DNA of 64,000 bases. It comes from Mycobacterium sp. Root265 (GTDB lineage: Bacteria; Actinomycetota; Actinomycetes; Mycobacteriales; Mycobacteriaceae). Positions 1 to 7,717 of this stretch are shown one piece after another; position 1 is the stretch's first letter; the number at the start of each line of letters is the position of its first letter. The notes under the pieces were generated by a model. It was not told the DNA's origin, made no database searches, and saw only the letters and a program-made list of their open reading frames with translations. The stretch is taken from the NCBI RefSeq assembly GCF_001428895.1, contig NZ_LMJA01000028.1:308638-372637 (forward strand), in the 5' to 3' direction. A program made the translations under genes and the position numbers.

Positions 1-402
1 CTCGTCCACGAGGCGGTGTTCCCGCTCGATGCCGGCACCGAACTACCCGACACCGGAACGTTGTTGGGAGACATCCGGGAAATGGTGCGCCGCACGCTGG
101 CGGTGTTCAGCACCCCCGCCGCCCGCGCGGCGCTGCCCGGACTGGTAGGGGAGATGGCCGCCGACCCCGCCCTGCACACCACCCTGCTGGAACGCTTCGG
201 TGACATCATCGTGCGCGGTCTCGGTGAGTACCTGGCGGCCGCCGTGGCCCGCGGCGAGATGCGCGCCGATGTCACCGCCACCGACCTCGCCGAATCCATT
301 GCCGGCATCACCTTTGTGGCACTGCTCGCCCGCGGTGCCGTCCCCGACGATGCGTGGATCGAACGCACCGCCACCCTGATCGTGAGAGGAATCAGTACAT
401 GA
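1..402 (+). CDS. TetR/AcrR family regulator, C-terminal part (5' truncated by window edge)
   Basis: The reading frame is open from base 1, so the gene begins upstream and its DNA-binding helix-turn-helix is outside the window. The 133 visible codons are helical and resemble the ligand-binding C-terminal domain of TetR proteins, including a stretch with two consecutive helices around GLGEYLAAAVARGEM and a final helix ending in IVRGIST. The stop codon overlaps the start of the DUF1214 gene in an ATGA junction, so the two are translationally coupled. By analogy with other TetR regulators it probably controls its own operon; the effector is unknown. It could also belong to a related helical regulator family, because only the ligand-binding half is visible. 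Confidence 0.75.
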   Translation, partial: LVHEAVFPLDAGTELPDTGTLLGDIREMVRRTLAVFSTPAARAALPGLVGEMAADPALHTTLLERFGDIIVRGLGEYLAAAVARGEMRADVTATDLAESIAGITFVALLARGAVPDDAWIERTATLIVRGIST

Positions 403-1502
403 CACACGAATCGACAACGGCCTGGCGGGAATTGCTCGACACCCTGCGTGACCTGGACCGCTCCTTCCTGCAGGGGGACAAGGCCGTGACCGACGACCGC
501 CACATCGGGGACGGATACCGCATGCTGGCCACCACCCTGGGCGTCGCGCTGGACACCTACCTGTTCGCCGACCCGAGCCGCCCCCAGTGGTTGGAGGTCA
601 ACTCGCCGTGGCGTCCGGACCGGCGCTGGGGTGGGGACAACACCGACGCCATCTACTTCATGTGCCCGGTCGACCCGCAGCGGCGCTACCGGATCAGCGG
701 CAATCGTGGTGACAGCGTGTACTTCTCGGTGACCGCCTACAACGAACCCGCCCCCGGCGCGTGGTCGGACCGGATTGTCGCGCTGTTCCGTGATGACGAC
801 CTGGACTTCGACGCCGAGGGGAACTTCTCCTTCGAGTTCGGCCCACAACCCGACGCCGCCGTGTTGATGACCCGCGACTACCAGGCCGACCCGCACACCG
901 GCACCGCCGTCGCCTGGAACATCGAGGCCCTCGATGCACCCGACGCCTTCCGACACGGCGACGCCGAGACGGCCTCGGCGCTGCGCGCCAGCGCGGCCTG
1001 GATGCGCACCATGTTCGCGATCCTGCCGCTGGCCGTCGGCGCGAAGGTCGCCGACAACCACGAACTCGGTCATGAGACAGCCATGGCGGCCAACGATTTC
1101 GCAGCGCCCTACCAGGTGCCGGACGCAAACTTCGGGTGGTCGGCGCGCGATGCCTGCTACGGCTACGGCAGCTTCGATCTCGCCGAGGACGAGGCGCTGG
1201 TGATCACCCACCGGCCACCGGCCTGCCGGTTCTGGAACCTGGTGGTGTGGAACCAGTTCATGGCGACGCCGGGCGTGCGCGATGCCCGCAGTTCGCTCAA
1301 CGGCCACACCGCGGTACCCAATGGCGACGGTTCGGTGACCGTGGTGGTGTCCCGGGGCCTCACCGAGCACCCGAATTCGCTGACAACACTGGACTACCCG
1401 CGGGGCAACCTGGCCTTCCGCTGGTTCCTGGCCGACGAGGTGCCCGACCGGCCGCAGGTGCGGCTGGTCAAGGTCACCGACGCGCCGACGGTTGTGGAGT
1501 GA
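399..1502 (+). CDS. DUF1214 domain-containing protein
   Basis: A 367-residue protein starting at the ATG that overlaps the TetR stop codon (ATGA). The C-terminal half carries the DUF1214 pattern: a TRP-rich segment (CRFWNLVVWNQ) and the closing stretch where NLAFRWFLADEVPDRPQV resembles the family end. No signal peptide or membrane segment is visible. DUF1214 proteins are often encoded beside TetR regulators in mycobacteria but their biochemical function is not established. Its last 29 bases overlap, tail to tail, the end of the LLM monooxygenase gene on the other strand. A longer in-frame start at 354 lies inside the TetR gene and is less likely. Confidence 0.85.
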   Translation: MTHESTTAWRELLDTLRDLDRSFLQGDKAVTDDRHIGDGYRMLATTLGVALDTYLFADPSRPQWLEVNSPWRPDRRWGGDNTDAIYFMCPVDPQRRYRISGNRGDSVYFSVTAYNEPAPGAWSDRIVALFRDDDLDFDAEGNFSFEFGPQPDAAVLMTRDYQADPHTGTAVAWNIEALDAPDAFRHGDAETASALRASAAWMRTMFAILPLAVGAKVADNHELGHETAMAANDFAAPYQVPDANFGWSARDACYGYGSFDLAEDEALVITHRPPACRFWNLVVWNQFMATPGVRDARSSLNGHTAVPNGDGSVTVVVSRGLTEHPNSLTTLDYPRGNLAFRWFLADEVPDRPQVRLVKVTDAPTVVE

Positions 1503-2850
1503 GATGCGCGGCCGGCGCCAGACCGAGGTGCTCGCGCAGCGTGGTGCCCGCATAGTCGCTACGGAACACCCCGCGCTCCTGTAGCAACGGCACCACCGAA
1601 TCGACGAACGGATCGAGTCCGGCCGGGGTGACATGCGGGACCAGGATGAATCCATCACTGGCATCGGCCTGCACCAGCTTGTTGATCTCCTCGGCCACCG
1701 TCGCCGGTGACCCGATGAAGTTCTGCCGTCCCGTCACCTCGATGATGAGTTCACGAGTGCTGAGGTTTTCGCCCTCGGCTTTGGCGCGCCACTCGTTGGC
1801 GACGGCGATCGGATCGCGGTGCATCCGGACGCTGGCCCGGCCCCGGGCGATGGTGTTCTCACCGACCACCGGGTCGACGGACGGCAACGGGCCGTCCGGG
1901 TCGTGGTCGGACAAATCCCGGTTCCACAGCTGCTCCAGGAACTTGATTGCGGTCGCCGGGGACACCTGCGCCAACCGCACCTCGTGGGCGATATCGGCGG
2001 CCTCGGAATCGGTGTCGCCGAGTACGAACGTCGCCGCGGGCAGGATCAACAGCTGATCGTGACTGCGGCCGTACGCGGCCAGCCGTCCCTTCACATCGGC
2101 GTAGAACGCCTGACCCTCGGCAAGGGTGCCGTGCCGGGAGAAGATCGCATCGGCTGAGCGTGCGGCGAACTCGCGGCCGTGATCGGAGTCGCCGGCCTGG
2201 AAGATGACCGGGCGGCCCTGCGGGCTGCGCGGAACATTGAACCGGCCGGAGATGTCGAAATGCTCGTCCCGATAAGAGAATCCGCCGGCGTCGGGGTCTG
2301 ACAGGAATGTGCCGGTGTCCTTGTCGGCGACGATCTCGTCACCGCGCCACGCGTCGAACAGGGTATGCGCGGCGGCCAGGAAACTCTCGGCACGAGCGTA
2401 GCGCTGCTCCTCGGCCAGATACCCACCGCGCCGGAAGTTCTCACCGGTGAAGGCATCCCACGAGGTGACGACGTTCCAGGCGGCGCGCCCCCCGGACAGA
2501 TGATCCAGCGACGCGAACTGACGTGCCACTTCATAGGGTTCATTGAACGTCGAGTTGATGGTTCCGGTCAGCCCGAGCCGTTCGGTGACGGCGGCCAGCG
2601 CTGCGAGCACCGTGAAGGTGTCCGGGCGCCCGACCACGTCGAGGTCATAGATCTGCCCGCCCTGTTCGCGCAGGCGCAGGCCTTCGGCCAGGAACAGGAA
2701 ATCGAACTTGCCCCGCTCGGCGGTCTGGGCGAAATGGGTGAACGAACCGAAGTCGATGTGGCTGCCCGAGTTCGGATCGCTCCAGACGGTGGTGTTGTTG
2801 ACACCGGGGAAGTGCGCGGCGAGATGAATCTGCTTGAGCGGCTTGGTCAT
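1474..2850 (-). CDS. LLM class flavin-dependent monooxygenase (NtaA/SnaA/DszA-type), 458 aa
   Basis: Long-form luciferase-like monooxygenase related to nitrilotriacetate monooxygenase NtaA, pristinamycin SnaA and dibenzothiophene-sulfone DszA. These use reduced FMN from a separate reductase and O2 to cleave C-S or C-N bonds. Family marks are the N-terminal strand with AERGKFDFLFLAEG (about residues 44-57), the phosphate-loop region GGRAAWNVVTSWD (120-132), RYARAESF after it, and a C-terminal FVDSVVPLLQERGVFR block. The length is normal. It lies 9 bp after the next LLM gene, so the two form one operon. AGGA precedes the ATG. Cytoplasmic. The substrate cannot be named. Confidence 0.9.
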   Translation of the reverse strand: MTKPLKQIHLAAHFPGVNNTTVWSDPNSGSHIDFGSFTHFAQTAERGKFDFLFLAEGLRLREQGGQIYDLDVVGRPDTFTVLAALAAVTERLGLTGTINSTFNEPYEVARQFASLDHLSGGRAAWNVVTSWDAFTGENFRRGGYLAEEQRYARAESFLAAAHTLFDAWRGDEIVADKDTGTFLSDPDAGGFSYRDEHFDISGRFNVPRSPQGRPVIFQAGDSDHGREFAARSADAIFSRHGTLAEGQAFYADVKGRLAAYGRSHDQLLILPAATFVLGDTDSEAADIAHEVRLAQVSPATAIKFLEQLWNRDLSDHDPDGPLPSVDPVVGENTIARGRASVRMHRDPIAVANEWRAKAEGENLSTRELIIEVTGRQNFIGSPATVAEEINKLVQADASDGFILVPHVTPAGLDPFVDSVVPLLQERGVFRSDYAGTTLREHLGLAPAAHLTPQPSARR

Positions 2851-2859
2851 CTGGATGTC

Positions 2860-3993
2860 CTAGGAGTGTGCGTACCGGTTGGCGGGGCGGGACAGGCCGA
2901 ACAGGTCACGCAGAGTGGATCCCTGGTAGCCACTGCGGAACACGCCTCGGCGCTGCAGTTCGGGGACCAGCGCGCCGGTGATCTGGCGCAGATCGTGCGG
3001 GATGCTGGCCGGCCGCAAGCGGAATCCGTCCGCACCGGCGGTCTGCCACTGCTGCAGCAGGTCGGCCAGCTGCGCGGGGGTGCCGACGAAAACCTCGGCA
3101 TCGCTGATGTATTCGCGGCCCAGCAGCTCGTCGAGTTGGGCGCGGTGCGCCGCGGCGGCGGTCGGGGTATCGGCCAGGAACACCACCAGGTCCGGCAAGA
3201 TCCGCAATGGCGGGGCACCGTCTGTGCGCAGCGCGGCGATGGTCTCGATGATGGTGCCGACCTCGTCGGCGCCGTGCGGGGTGATGAACCCGATATCGGC
3301 ACTGGAGGCGATCAGCTGATAGGCCGGGTCGCCGTGACCGAGCGCGGCGACCAGCGGCTGGCCCTGCGGCGGTCGCTGCGTGATCGACGGGCCCTTGACC
3401 GAGAACCAGCGTCCCTCGAAGTCGATGTAGTGCAGCTTGTCCCGATCGATGAACCGGCCGGTGGCGGCATCGCGGATCTCGGCGTCGTCCTCCCAGCTGT
3501 CCCACAGCCGGCGCAGCACCTCGACATAGTCGGCGGCCTCGGCCAGCGCGTCGTCGGCCACCTGGCGCCCGAAGTGGCCCGCGGACTCGGGGTTGGCGGA
3601 GATCTGTACCCGCACGCCGGCCCGCCCGGTGCTGACGTAGTCGAGCGTGGCGACGGCCTTGGACAGGTGGAACGGTTCGGTGTGGGTGGTGATGGCGGTG
3701 GGGATCAGCCCGATGTGGCGGGTCGTCGGCGCCACCCGTGCTGCGATCTGCACGGCGTCGACGCGGCCGCGGACACGGTCGGTGCGGTGATCGGGCCGCC
3801 ACGGATGATCCGACTGCAGCGCCAGCCCGTCCTCGATGGTGACGAAGTCCAGCATTCCGCGCTCGGCCTCGACCACCAGCTCGGCCCAGTAGGGCGCGGT
3901 CAGCAGGTCGGCGGGTTGGGCGTCGGACTGCCGCCACGACGCCGGGTGCCAGCCGGTGCCGTCCAGGGCGACGCCGAGGTGAAGGTGTGCCAC
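2860..3993 (-). CDS. LLM class flavin-dependent oxidoreductase, 377 aa
   Basis: Second luciferase-like monooxygenase of the operon. It begins at GTG with GAGAAG upstream. It has the TIM-barrel family marks: AERGMLDFVTIEDGLAL near residues 44-60, a TRHIGLIPTAITTHTEPFHLSK segment near 90-110 and DYVSTGRAGVRVQISANP just after, where the usual WNVVT is replaced by VRVQIS. This is the shorter branch of the family and probably differs in substrate from its 458-aa neighbour. The C-terminal GVFRSGYQGSTLRDLFGL block is shared by both. FMN binding and a need for an external reductase are inferred from the family. No reductase gene is obvious in the cluster. Confidence 0.85.
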   Translation of the reverse strand: MAHLHLGVALDGTGWHPASWRQSDAQPADLLTAPYWAELVVEAERGMLDFVTIEDGLALQSDHPWRPDHRTDRVRGRVDAVQIAARVAPTTRHIGLIPTAITTHTEPFHLSKAVATLDYVSTGRAGVRVQISANPESAGHFGRQVADDALAEAADYVEVLRRLWDSWEDDAEIRDAATGRFIDRDKLHYIDFEGRWFSVKGPSITQRPPQGQPLVAALGHGDPAYQLIASSADIGFITPHGADEVGTIIETIAALRTDGAPPLRILPDLVVFLADTPTAAAAHRAQLDELLGREYISDAEVFVGTPAQLADLLQQWQTAGADGFRLRPASIPHDLRQITGALVPELQRRGVFRSGYQGSTLRDLFGLSRPANRYAHS

Positions 3994-4099
3994 AGATCTT
4001 CTCGCTTTCGTGCGCGGTCTCAGGCGACAACGGTCTCCGGCGACGGGTCATTCCACGCTCGCGTCGGGGCCAACACCAGTCTGCGCCGCTGGGCTGCGG

Positions 4100-4480
4100 T
4101 TACAAGGGATCCGCGCACCCTGATTCCGGCTGCACGGCGGCGATCACGCCGTCGAGCACCGCCCGGGACCCGGTGAGTTCACGGATGGCGCGGTCGAGCC
4201 GTTCGCGTTCGGAGGTCAGCTCGTCGACCAGCCGGCCGGTGGCGTGCGGGGCGGGCCCGCCGTCGTGATCGCGCATACACGGCAGCAGCCCGACGATGGT
4301 CCGGCTGGGCAGCCCGGCGGCGAACAGTTCCTGGATGTGGATCACGCGGTCGACCGCCTGCTCGGCGTAATCACGCTGCCCGCCGGGAGTACGCGACGAC
4401 ACCAGCAGACCCTGCTGCTCGTAGTACCGCAGTGAGCGTTCGCTCACTCCGGTGCGCTGTGCCAGTTCACCGATGCGCAT
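4100..4480 (-). CDS. MerR family transcriptional regulator
   Basis: A 126-residue MerR-type activator. The N-terminal winged helix-turn-helix is clear (residues 1-40: MRIGELAQRTGVSERSLRYY, then the GGQRDY wing), followed by a dimerisation helix rich in leucine, arginine and glutamate (about 75-115). The effector-binding tail is short; one cysteine at CMRD (about 68) and one near the C-terminus (GCADPL) are present, which is not the metal-binding pattern of MerR or ZntR. It is divergent from the polysaccharide-deacetylase-family gene, with 59 bp between them holding a textbook MerR-type promoter. It probably activates that gene and folD. The inducer is unknown. Confidence 0.9.
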   Translation of the reverse strand: MRIGELAQRTGVSERSLRYYEQQGLLVSSRTPGGQRDYAEQAVDRVIHIQELFAAGLPSRTIVGLLPCMRDHDGGPAPHATGRLVDELTSERERLDRAIRELTGSRAVLDGVIAAVQPESGCADPL

Positions 4481-4502
4481 CAGCCCGTTATACCGCAGGA
4501 GC

Positions 4503-4534
4503 TTGACCCTGACATCGGTGTCAGCTCCTACCGT
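4503..4534 (+). promoter_or_regulatory. MerR-type promoter with central dyad
   Basis: A -35 box TTGACC (4503-4508) and a -10 box TACCGT (4529-4534) are separated by an over-long 20-bp spacer. The spacer contains a perfect dyad, CTGACA-TCGG-TGTCAG (4509-4524). Long spacers with a central dyad are the signature of promoters activated by MerR proteins twisting the DNA. The expected transcript start falls at about 4540-4541, which is the ATG of the next gene, so the mRNA is probably leaderless. Confidence 0.75.
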
Positions 4535-4539
4535 GCGGC

Positions 4540-5406
4540 ATGACCTCGCAACCCAACCCCCCGTTCCACTACAGCCCGATCACCGAACGGCCCCCGCTGA
4601 GCTGGCCCGGCGGCGCCCGGGTCGCCGTGTACATCGGCCTCAACGTCGAACACTTCCTGCCGGACCGGCCCTCGACCAGCATCTGGCCCGGCACCGCCGA
4701 CCTGCAGCCCGACGCGCTGAATTACGGGTGGCGTGACTACGGAGCCCGGGTCGGTATCTGGCGGACCATCGAGAGCCTCGACCGGCACGGTGTGCGGCCC
4801 AGCGTGCTGCTCAATTCCGCAGTCATCGAACACCATCCGCAGATCATCGCCGCCGGACGGGAACGTGACTGGGTGTGGTTGGCGCATGGTCGGACCAACT
4901 CGATCCTGCACAACGGGTTCGGTGTCGACGAAGAACGCCGGCTGCTCACCGAGATCACCGCCGCCATCGCCGAGGCCACCGGCCGCAGACCGCTGGGCTG
5001 GATGGGCCCTGGCCTCACCGAGACCCATCACACCCCGGAGTTGTTGGCCAACCTCGGCTATCGGTACGTGCTCGACTGGACCAATGACGACCAGCCCTAC
5101 CCGCTGACCGAATACGGGATGCTCAGCGTCCCGTATTCGGTGGAGCTCAACGACCTGCTGCTGTTCGGAAAGGGCTTCACCGGTCCGGAATTCGTGCAGA
5201 TCGTCATCGACCAGTACGAACAACTGTCCGCGGATGCCGCGAACGGGTCGGGGCGGGTACTGGCCTTGGCGCTGCATCCGTTCGTCATCGGGCAGGCCTT
5301 CCGGCACAAGTATTTCGATCAGGTGCTTGCCTATCTGGCATCGCGGCCCGATGTCTGGCTGACAACCAGCGATGACATCGCTGCCGCGTTCTTGGGTACT
5401 GTGTGA
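4540..5406 (+). CDS. Polysaccharide deacetylase family protein (PuuE/allantoinase-like branch)
   Basis: A 288-residue NodB-fold protein without a signal peptide, so probably cytoplasmic. The N-terminal strand VAVYIGLNVEHF sits where the family has its first acidic metal-site residue, and WVWLAHGRTN plus the late ALALHPFVIGQ supply histidines. The stretch GWMGPGLTETHHTPELLANLGY is typical of the allantoinase/PuuE-like group that acts on small C-N compounds rather than on cell-wall polymers. The exact reaction is not predictable. Expression is probably leaderless from a MerR-type promoter. A ZTP riboswitch aptamer begins at its stop codon, and folD follows 93 bp on, which ties it to one-carbon or amide metabolism. 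Confidence 0.8.
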   Translation: MTSQPNPPFHYSPITERPPLSWPGGARVAVYIGLNVEHFLPDRPSTSIWPGTADLQPDALNYGWRDYGARVGIWRTIESLDRHGVRPSVLLNSAVIEHHPQIIAAGRERDWVWLAHGRTNSILHNGFGVDEERRLLTEITAAIAEATGRRPLGWMGPGLTETHHTPELLANLGYRYVLDWTNDDQPYPLTEYGMLSVPYSVELNDLLLFGKGFTGPEFVQIVIDQYEQLSADAANGSGRVLALALHPFVIGQAFRHKYFDQVLAYLASRPDVWLTTSDDIAAAFLGTV

Positions 5407-5494
5407 ATCGCGACTGGCGAAGGTGGGACACCACCAGGAAGCACACGTCTCGGAAGCATCGACCGCCTGGGTGCTCCTCATCTGCGAGGAGCAC
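5404..5494 (+). promoter_or_regulatory. Candidate ZTP (pfl) riboswitch controlling folD
   Basis: The 5' half carries TCGCGACTGGCG (5408-5419) followed by ACCACCAGGAAGC (5429-5442 region), and the 3' half carries CCGCCTGGGTGC (5463-5474). These are the conserved blocks of the pfl/ZTP aptamer, in the right order and spacing. Immediately after it lies a perfect 9-bp hairpin, GTGCTCCTC-atctgc-GAGGAGCAC (5471-5494), whose 3' arm contains the GAGGAG ribosome binding site of folD. ZTP/ZMP binding would be expected to open this hairpin and raise FolD translation when 10-formyl-tetrahydrofolate is scarce. The class is known to control folD and purine genes. I matched the consensus by eye. Confidence 0.85.
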
Positions 5495-5499
5495 GCACC

Positions 5500-6354
5500 T
5501 TGACTGCGAACATCATCGACGGCGTACGCGTCGCCAACGACATCCTGGCCGACACCCGCCGAAAGGCCGTGGAGTTCGAACACGCCGCAGGCCGAAAGGC
5601 CTGTCTGGCAACGGTGCTGGTCGGCGATGACCCGGCGTCGCACACCTACGTGCGGATGAAGATCAACCGCTGCCGCACCACCGGCCTGTATTCCCGCAGT
5701 CACCATGTCGACGCCACGGCGAGCACCGCCGACGTCGTCGCGTTGGTCGAACACCTTTCGGCGGACGACACCGTCGATGGCATCCTCGTCCAGCACCCGA
5801 TGCCCGCCCAGATCGATGAACGCGCGGTGTTCGAGGCGATCGCACCCGGCAAGGACGTCGACGGGGTCACCACGGCGTCCTTCGCGGCCATGGCCCTGGG
5901 CGGACACGGATTCCGGTCGTGCACCCCGGCCGGCATCATGCACCTCCTCCACGCGTACGGTGTCGATCCGACCGGGCAGCACGCCGTTGTCGTGGGCCGC
6001 AGCCCCATCCTGGGCAAGCCCGTCGGAATGCTGTTGCTGGCCCACAACGCCACCGTCACCTACTGCCATTCGCGCACTGTGGACCTGCCCGGTGTCATCG
6101 CCCGCGCCGACATCGTGATCGCGGCGGTCGGGAAGCCCGAGCTCATCAGGGGTGACTGGATCGCACCCGGGGCGGTGGTCATCGACGCCGGGTACAACCC
6201 GGGCAATGTCGGTGACGTCGAGTACGCGGCGGCCGCCGAGCGCGCCGGGCTGATCACACCGGTGCCCGGCGGCGTCGGCCCGACCACCATCGCCGTCCTC
6301 CTGGAGCAGACCGTCGCGGCTGCCCTCAGCTCGCCGCGGCCGGCGACGGGGTGA
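5500..6354 (+). CDS. folD: Bifunctional methylenetetrahydrofolate dehydrogenase / methenyltetrahydrofolate cyclohydrolase
   Basis: FolD interconverts 5,10-methylene-, 5,10-methenyl- and 10-formyl-tetrahydrofolate using NADP. The 284-residue length is normal. The catalytic YVxxK motif is intact (Tyr50, Lys54), GKDVDGVT is near 115, VVVGRSPILGKP forms the cofactor loop near 165, and PGGVGPTTIAVLLEQT closes the protein. The start is TTG at 5500, chosen because GAGGAG lies 8 bases upstream and the protein then begins exactly where FolD proteins do. The SD is buried in a hairpin of a ZTP riboswitch. This may be a second folD besides the housekeeping copy, because it sits in a catabolic cluster. 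Its end overlaps the next gene tail to tail by 29 bp. Confidence 0.95.
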   Translation: MTANIIDGVRVANDILADTRRKAVEFEHAAGRKACLATVLVGDDPASHTYVRMKINRCRTTGLYSRSHHVDATASTADVVALVEHLSADDTVDGILVQHPMPAQIDERAVFEAIAPGKDVDGVTTASFAAMALGGHGFRSCTPAGIMHLLHAYGVDPTGQHAVVVGRSPILGKPVGMLLLAHNATVTYCHSRTVDLPGVIARADIVIAAVGKPELIRGDWIAPGAVVIDAGYNPGNVGDVEYAAAAERAGLITPVPGGVGPTTIAVLLEQTVAAALSSPRPATG

Positions 6355-7717
6355 ACCTGCCTCGCCAGTACCGGGCCGGGTGTCGGTCCGGCAGCGCAGC
6401 GCCCGCCCCGAAGATCTTGTCGCGCAGCGTTCCCGGCGCGTACTCGGTCTGGGCCAGTCCGCGGCGCCGCAGTTCGGGCAGCACGTGATCGATGAACTCC
6501 TCGAAGCTGCCCGGAGTGGTGATGTAGCGGATGTTGACCCCGTCGACCCCGGCGTCCTGCCACCGCTCGAGCGCATCGGCGATCTGTTCTGGCGTGCCGA
6601 CGATGCGGGTGGACTCCTGTTGCTGGCGGATCAGATCGGCGATCGTCGGGTTGGTGCCCGGGGGAGCGGCGGCGATGAGCGCCTCGATGGTGCTGCGGGT
6701 GCCCTGCACCCCGGCGGCCAGATCGCCGATGGGGGTGTGGTGATCCAGCCCGCCCAGGTCGATCCCGATACCGCCGCTGCGATGCGCGATCAGGCCGTCC
6801 ACACTCAGGTACTCGTCGAGTTCGGCGGCGCGCGCCCTGGCTTCGGCTTCGGTGGACCCGACGACGAAGGACAGGCCCTGCAGGAACTTGATGTCCCCGC
6901 GGCGGCGGCCGGCGGCCACCGCCCGGTCGCGGGTGTCGTCGATCACCACCTTGGCGCCCTTGGGCGACGCCGAGTTGAGGAACACGCCCTCGGCGTGCCG
7001 TGCAGCGAATGCCCGCCCGGCCGTTGACGTTCCGGCCTGGAAGATCACCGGGGTGCGCTGCGGCGACGGGAAGCTCAGATGCGGGCCCTCCACGTTGTAG
7101 CGGGGACCGGCATGGTGGATCTTGTGCACCTTGTCGGGGTCGGCGTGGATACCGCGTTCCCGGTCCCGCAACAGGGCGCCGTCATCCCAGGAACCCTCCC
7201 ACAGCTTGTACACCACCTCGGTGTACTCCTCGGCCCATTCGTAGCGCTTGTCGTGTTCCTCGCGCTCGGCGAGCCCGAAGTTGCGGGCCGAGTTCTTCAG
7301 CGCGCTCGTGACCACATTCCAGCCGATCCGCCCGCGGGAGGCGTGATCGAGAGTGGAGATCTTGCGCGCGAACGAGAACGGATGATCCTGCAGCACCGAA
7401 CTGGTGATCACCAGGCCCAGATGCTCGGTGGACAGCGCCAGCGCCGATACGATCGCCGACGGATCATGGTTGGGAATCTGCAGGCCTTCCCGCAAATACG
7501 TCTCCCAGCCGCCGCGGTAATCGTCGTAGACGCCCACCACATCGGCGAAGAACACCGAGTCGAACTTGCCGCGCTCGAGCAACTTCACCAGATCCACCCA
7601 CACCTGCAGTTGATCGAATTCCCCGCTGCGGGTTTCGGGACTGCGCCACAAGCCGTAGGACACGTGGGTGGCGGTGTTCATGGTGAACGCGTTGAGGATC
7701 AGGCGGGGACGGGCCAT
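6326..7717 (-). CDS. LLM class flavin-dependent monooxygenase (NtaA/SnaA/DszA-type), 463 aa
   Basis: Long-form luciferase-like monooxygenase. Marks are LLERGKFDSVFFADVVGVYDD (about residues 46-66), ASRGRIGWNVVTSALKNSARNFG (126-148), RYEWAEEYTEVVYKLWEGSW after it, and the C-terminal HVLPELRRRGLAQTEY block. The start ATG at 7717 overlaps the SDR stop codon (TGATG) and gives MARPRLILNAF, which is where family members begin, so longer in-frame extensions are rejected. It is the last gene of a four-gene operon running from 10879 down to 6326. The fold and FMN use follow from the family; the substrate is not known. Cytoplasmic, and dependent on a separate flavin reductase. Confidence 0.9.
   Translation of the reverse strand: MARPRLILNAFTMNTATHVSYGLWRSPETRSGEFDQLQVWVDLVKLLERGKFDSVFFADVVGVYDDYRGGWETYLREGLQIPNHDPSAIVSALALSTEHLGLVITSSVLQDHPFSFARKISTLDHASRGRIGWNVVTSALKNSARNFGLAEREEHDKRYEWAEEYTEVVYKLWEGSWDDGALLRDRERGIHADPDKVHKIHHAGPRYNVEGPHLSFPSPQRTPVIFQAGTSTAGRAFAARHAEGVFLNSASPKGAKVVIDDTRDRAVAAGRRRGDIKFLQGLSFVVGSTEAEARARAAELDEYLSVDGLIAHRSGGIGIDLGGLDHHTPIGDLAAGVQGTRSTIEALIAAAPPGTNPTIADLIRQQQESTRIVGTPEQIADALERWQDAGVDGVNIRYITTPGSFEEFIDHVLPELRRRGLAQTEYAPGTLRDKIFGAGAALPDRHPARYWRGRFTPSPAAAS

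Noticed and set aside
2365-4176. A 603-codon plus-strand frame opposite two LLM genes
   Set aside because: It lies across two genes and their gap, without conserved motifs; a shadow frame.
5407-5499. Glycine or tetrahydrofolate riboswitch before folD
   Set aside because: The conserved blocks fit the ZTP/pfl motif better, and their order and spacing match that class.
4528-6576. A 682-codon open frame on the minus strand opposite the deacetylase and folD genes
   Set aside because: Its sequence has no family resemblance and low-complexity composition; the plus strand codes for recognisable enzymes. It is the antisense shadow common in GC-rich DNA.
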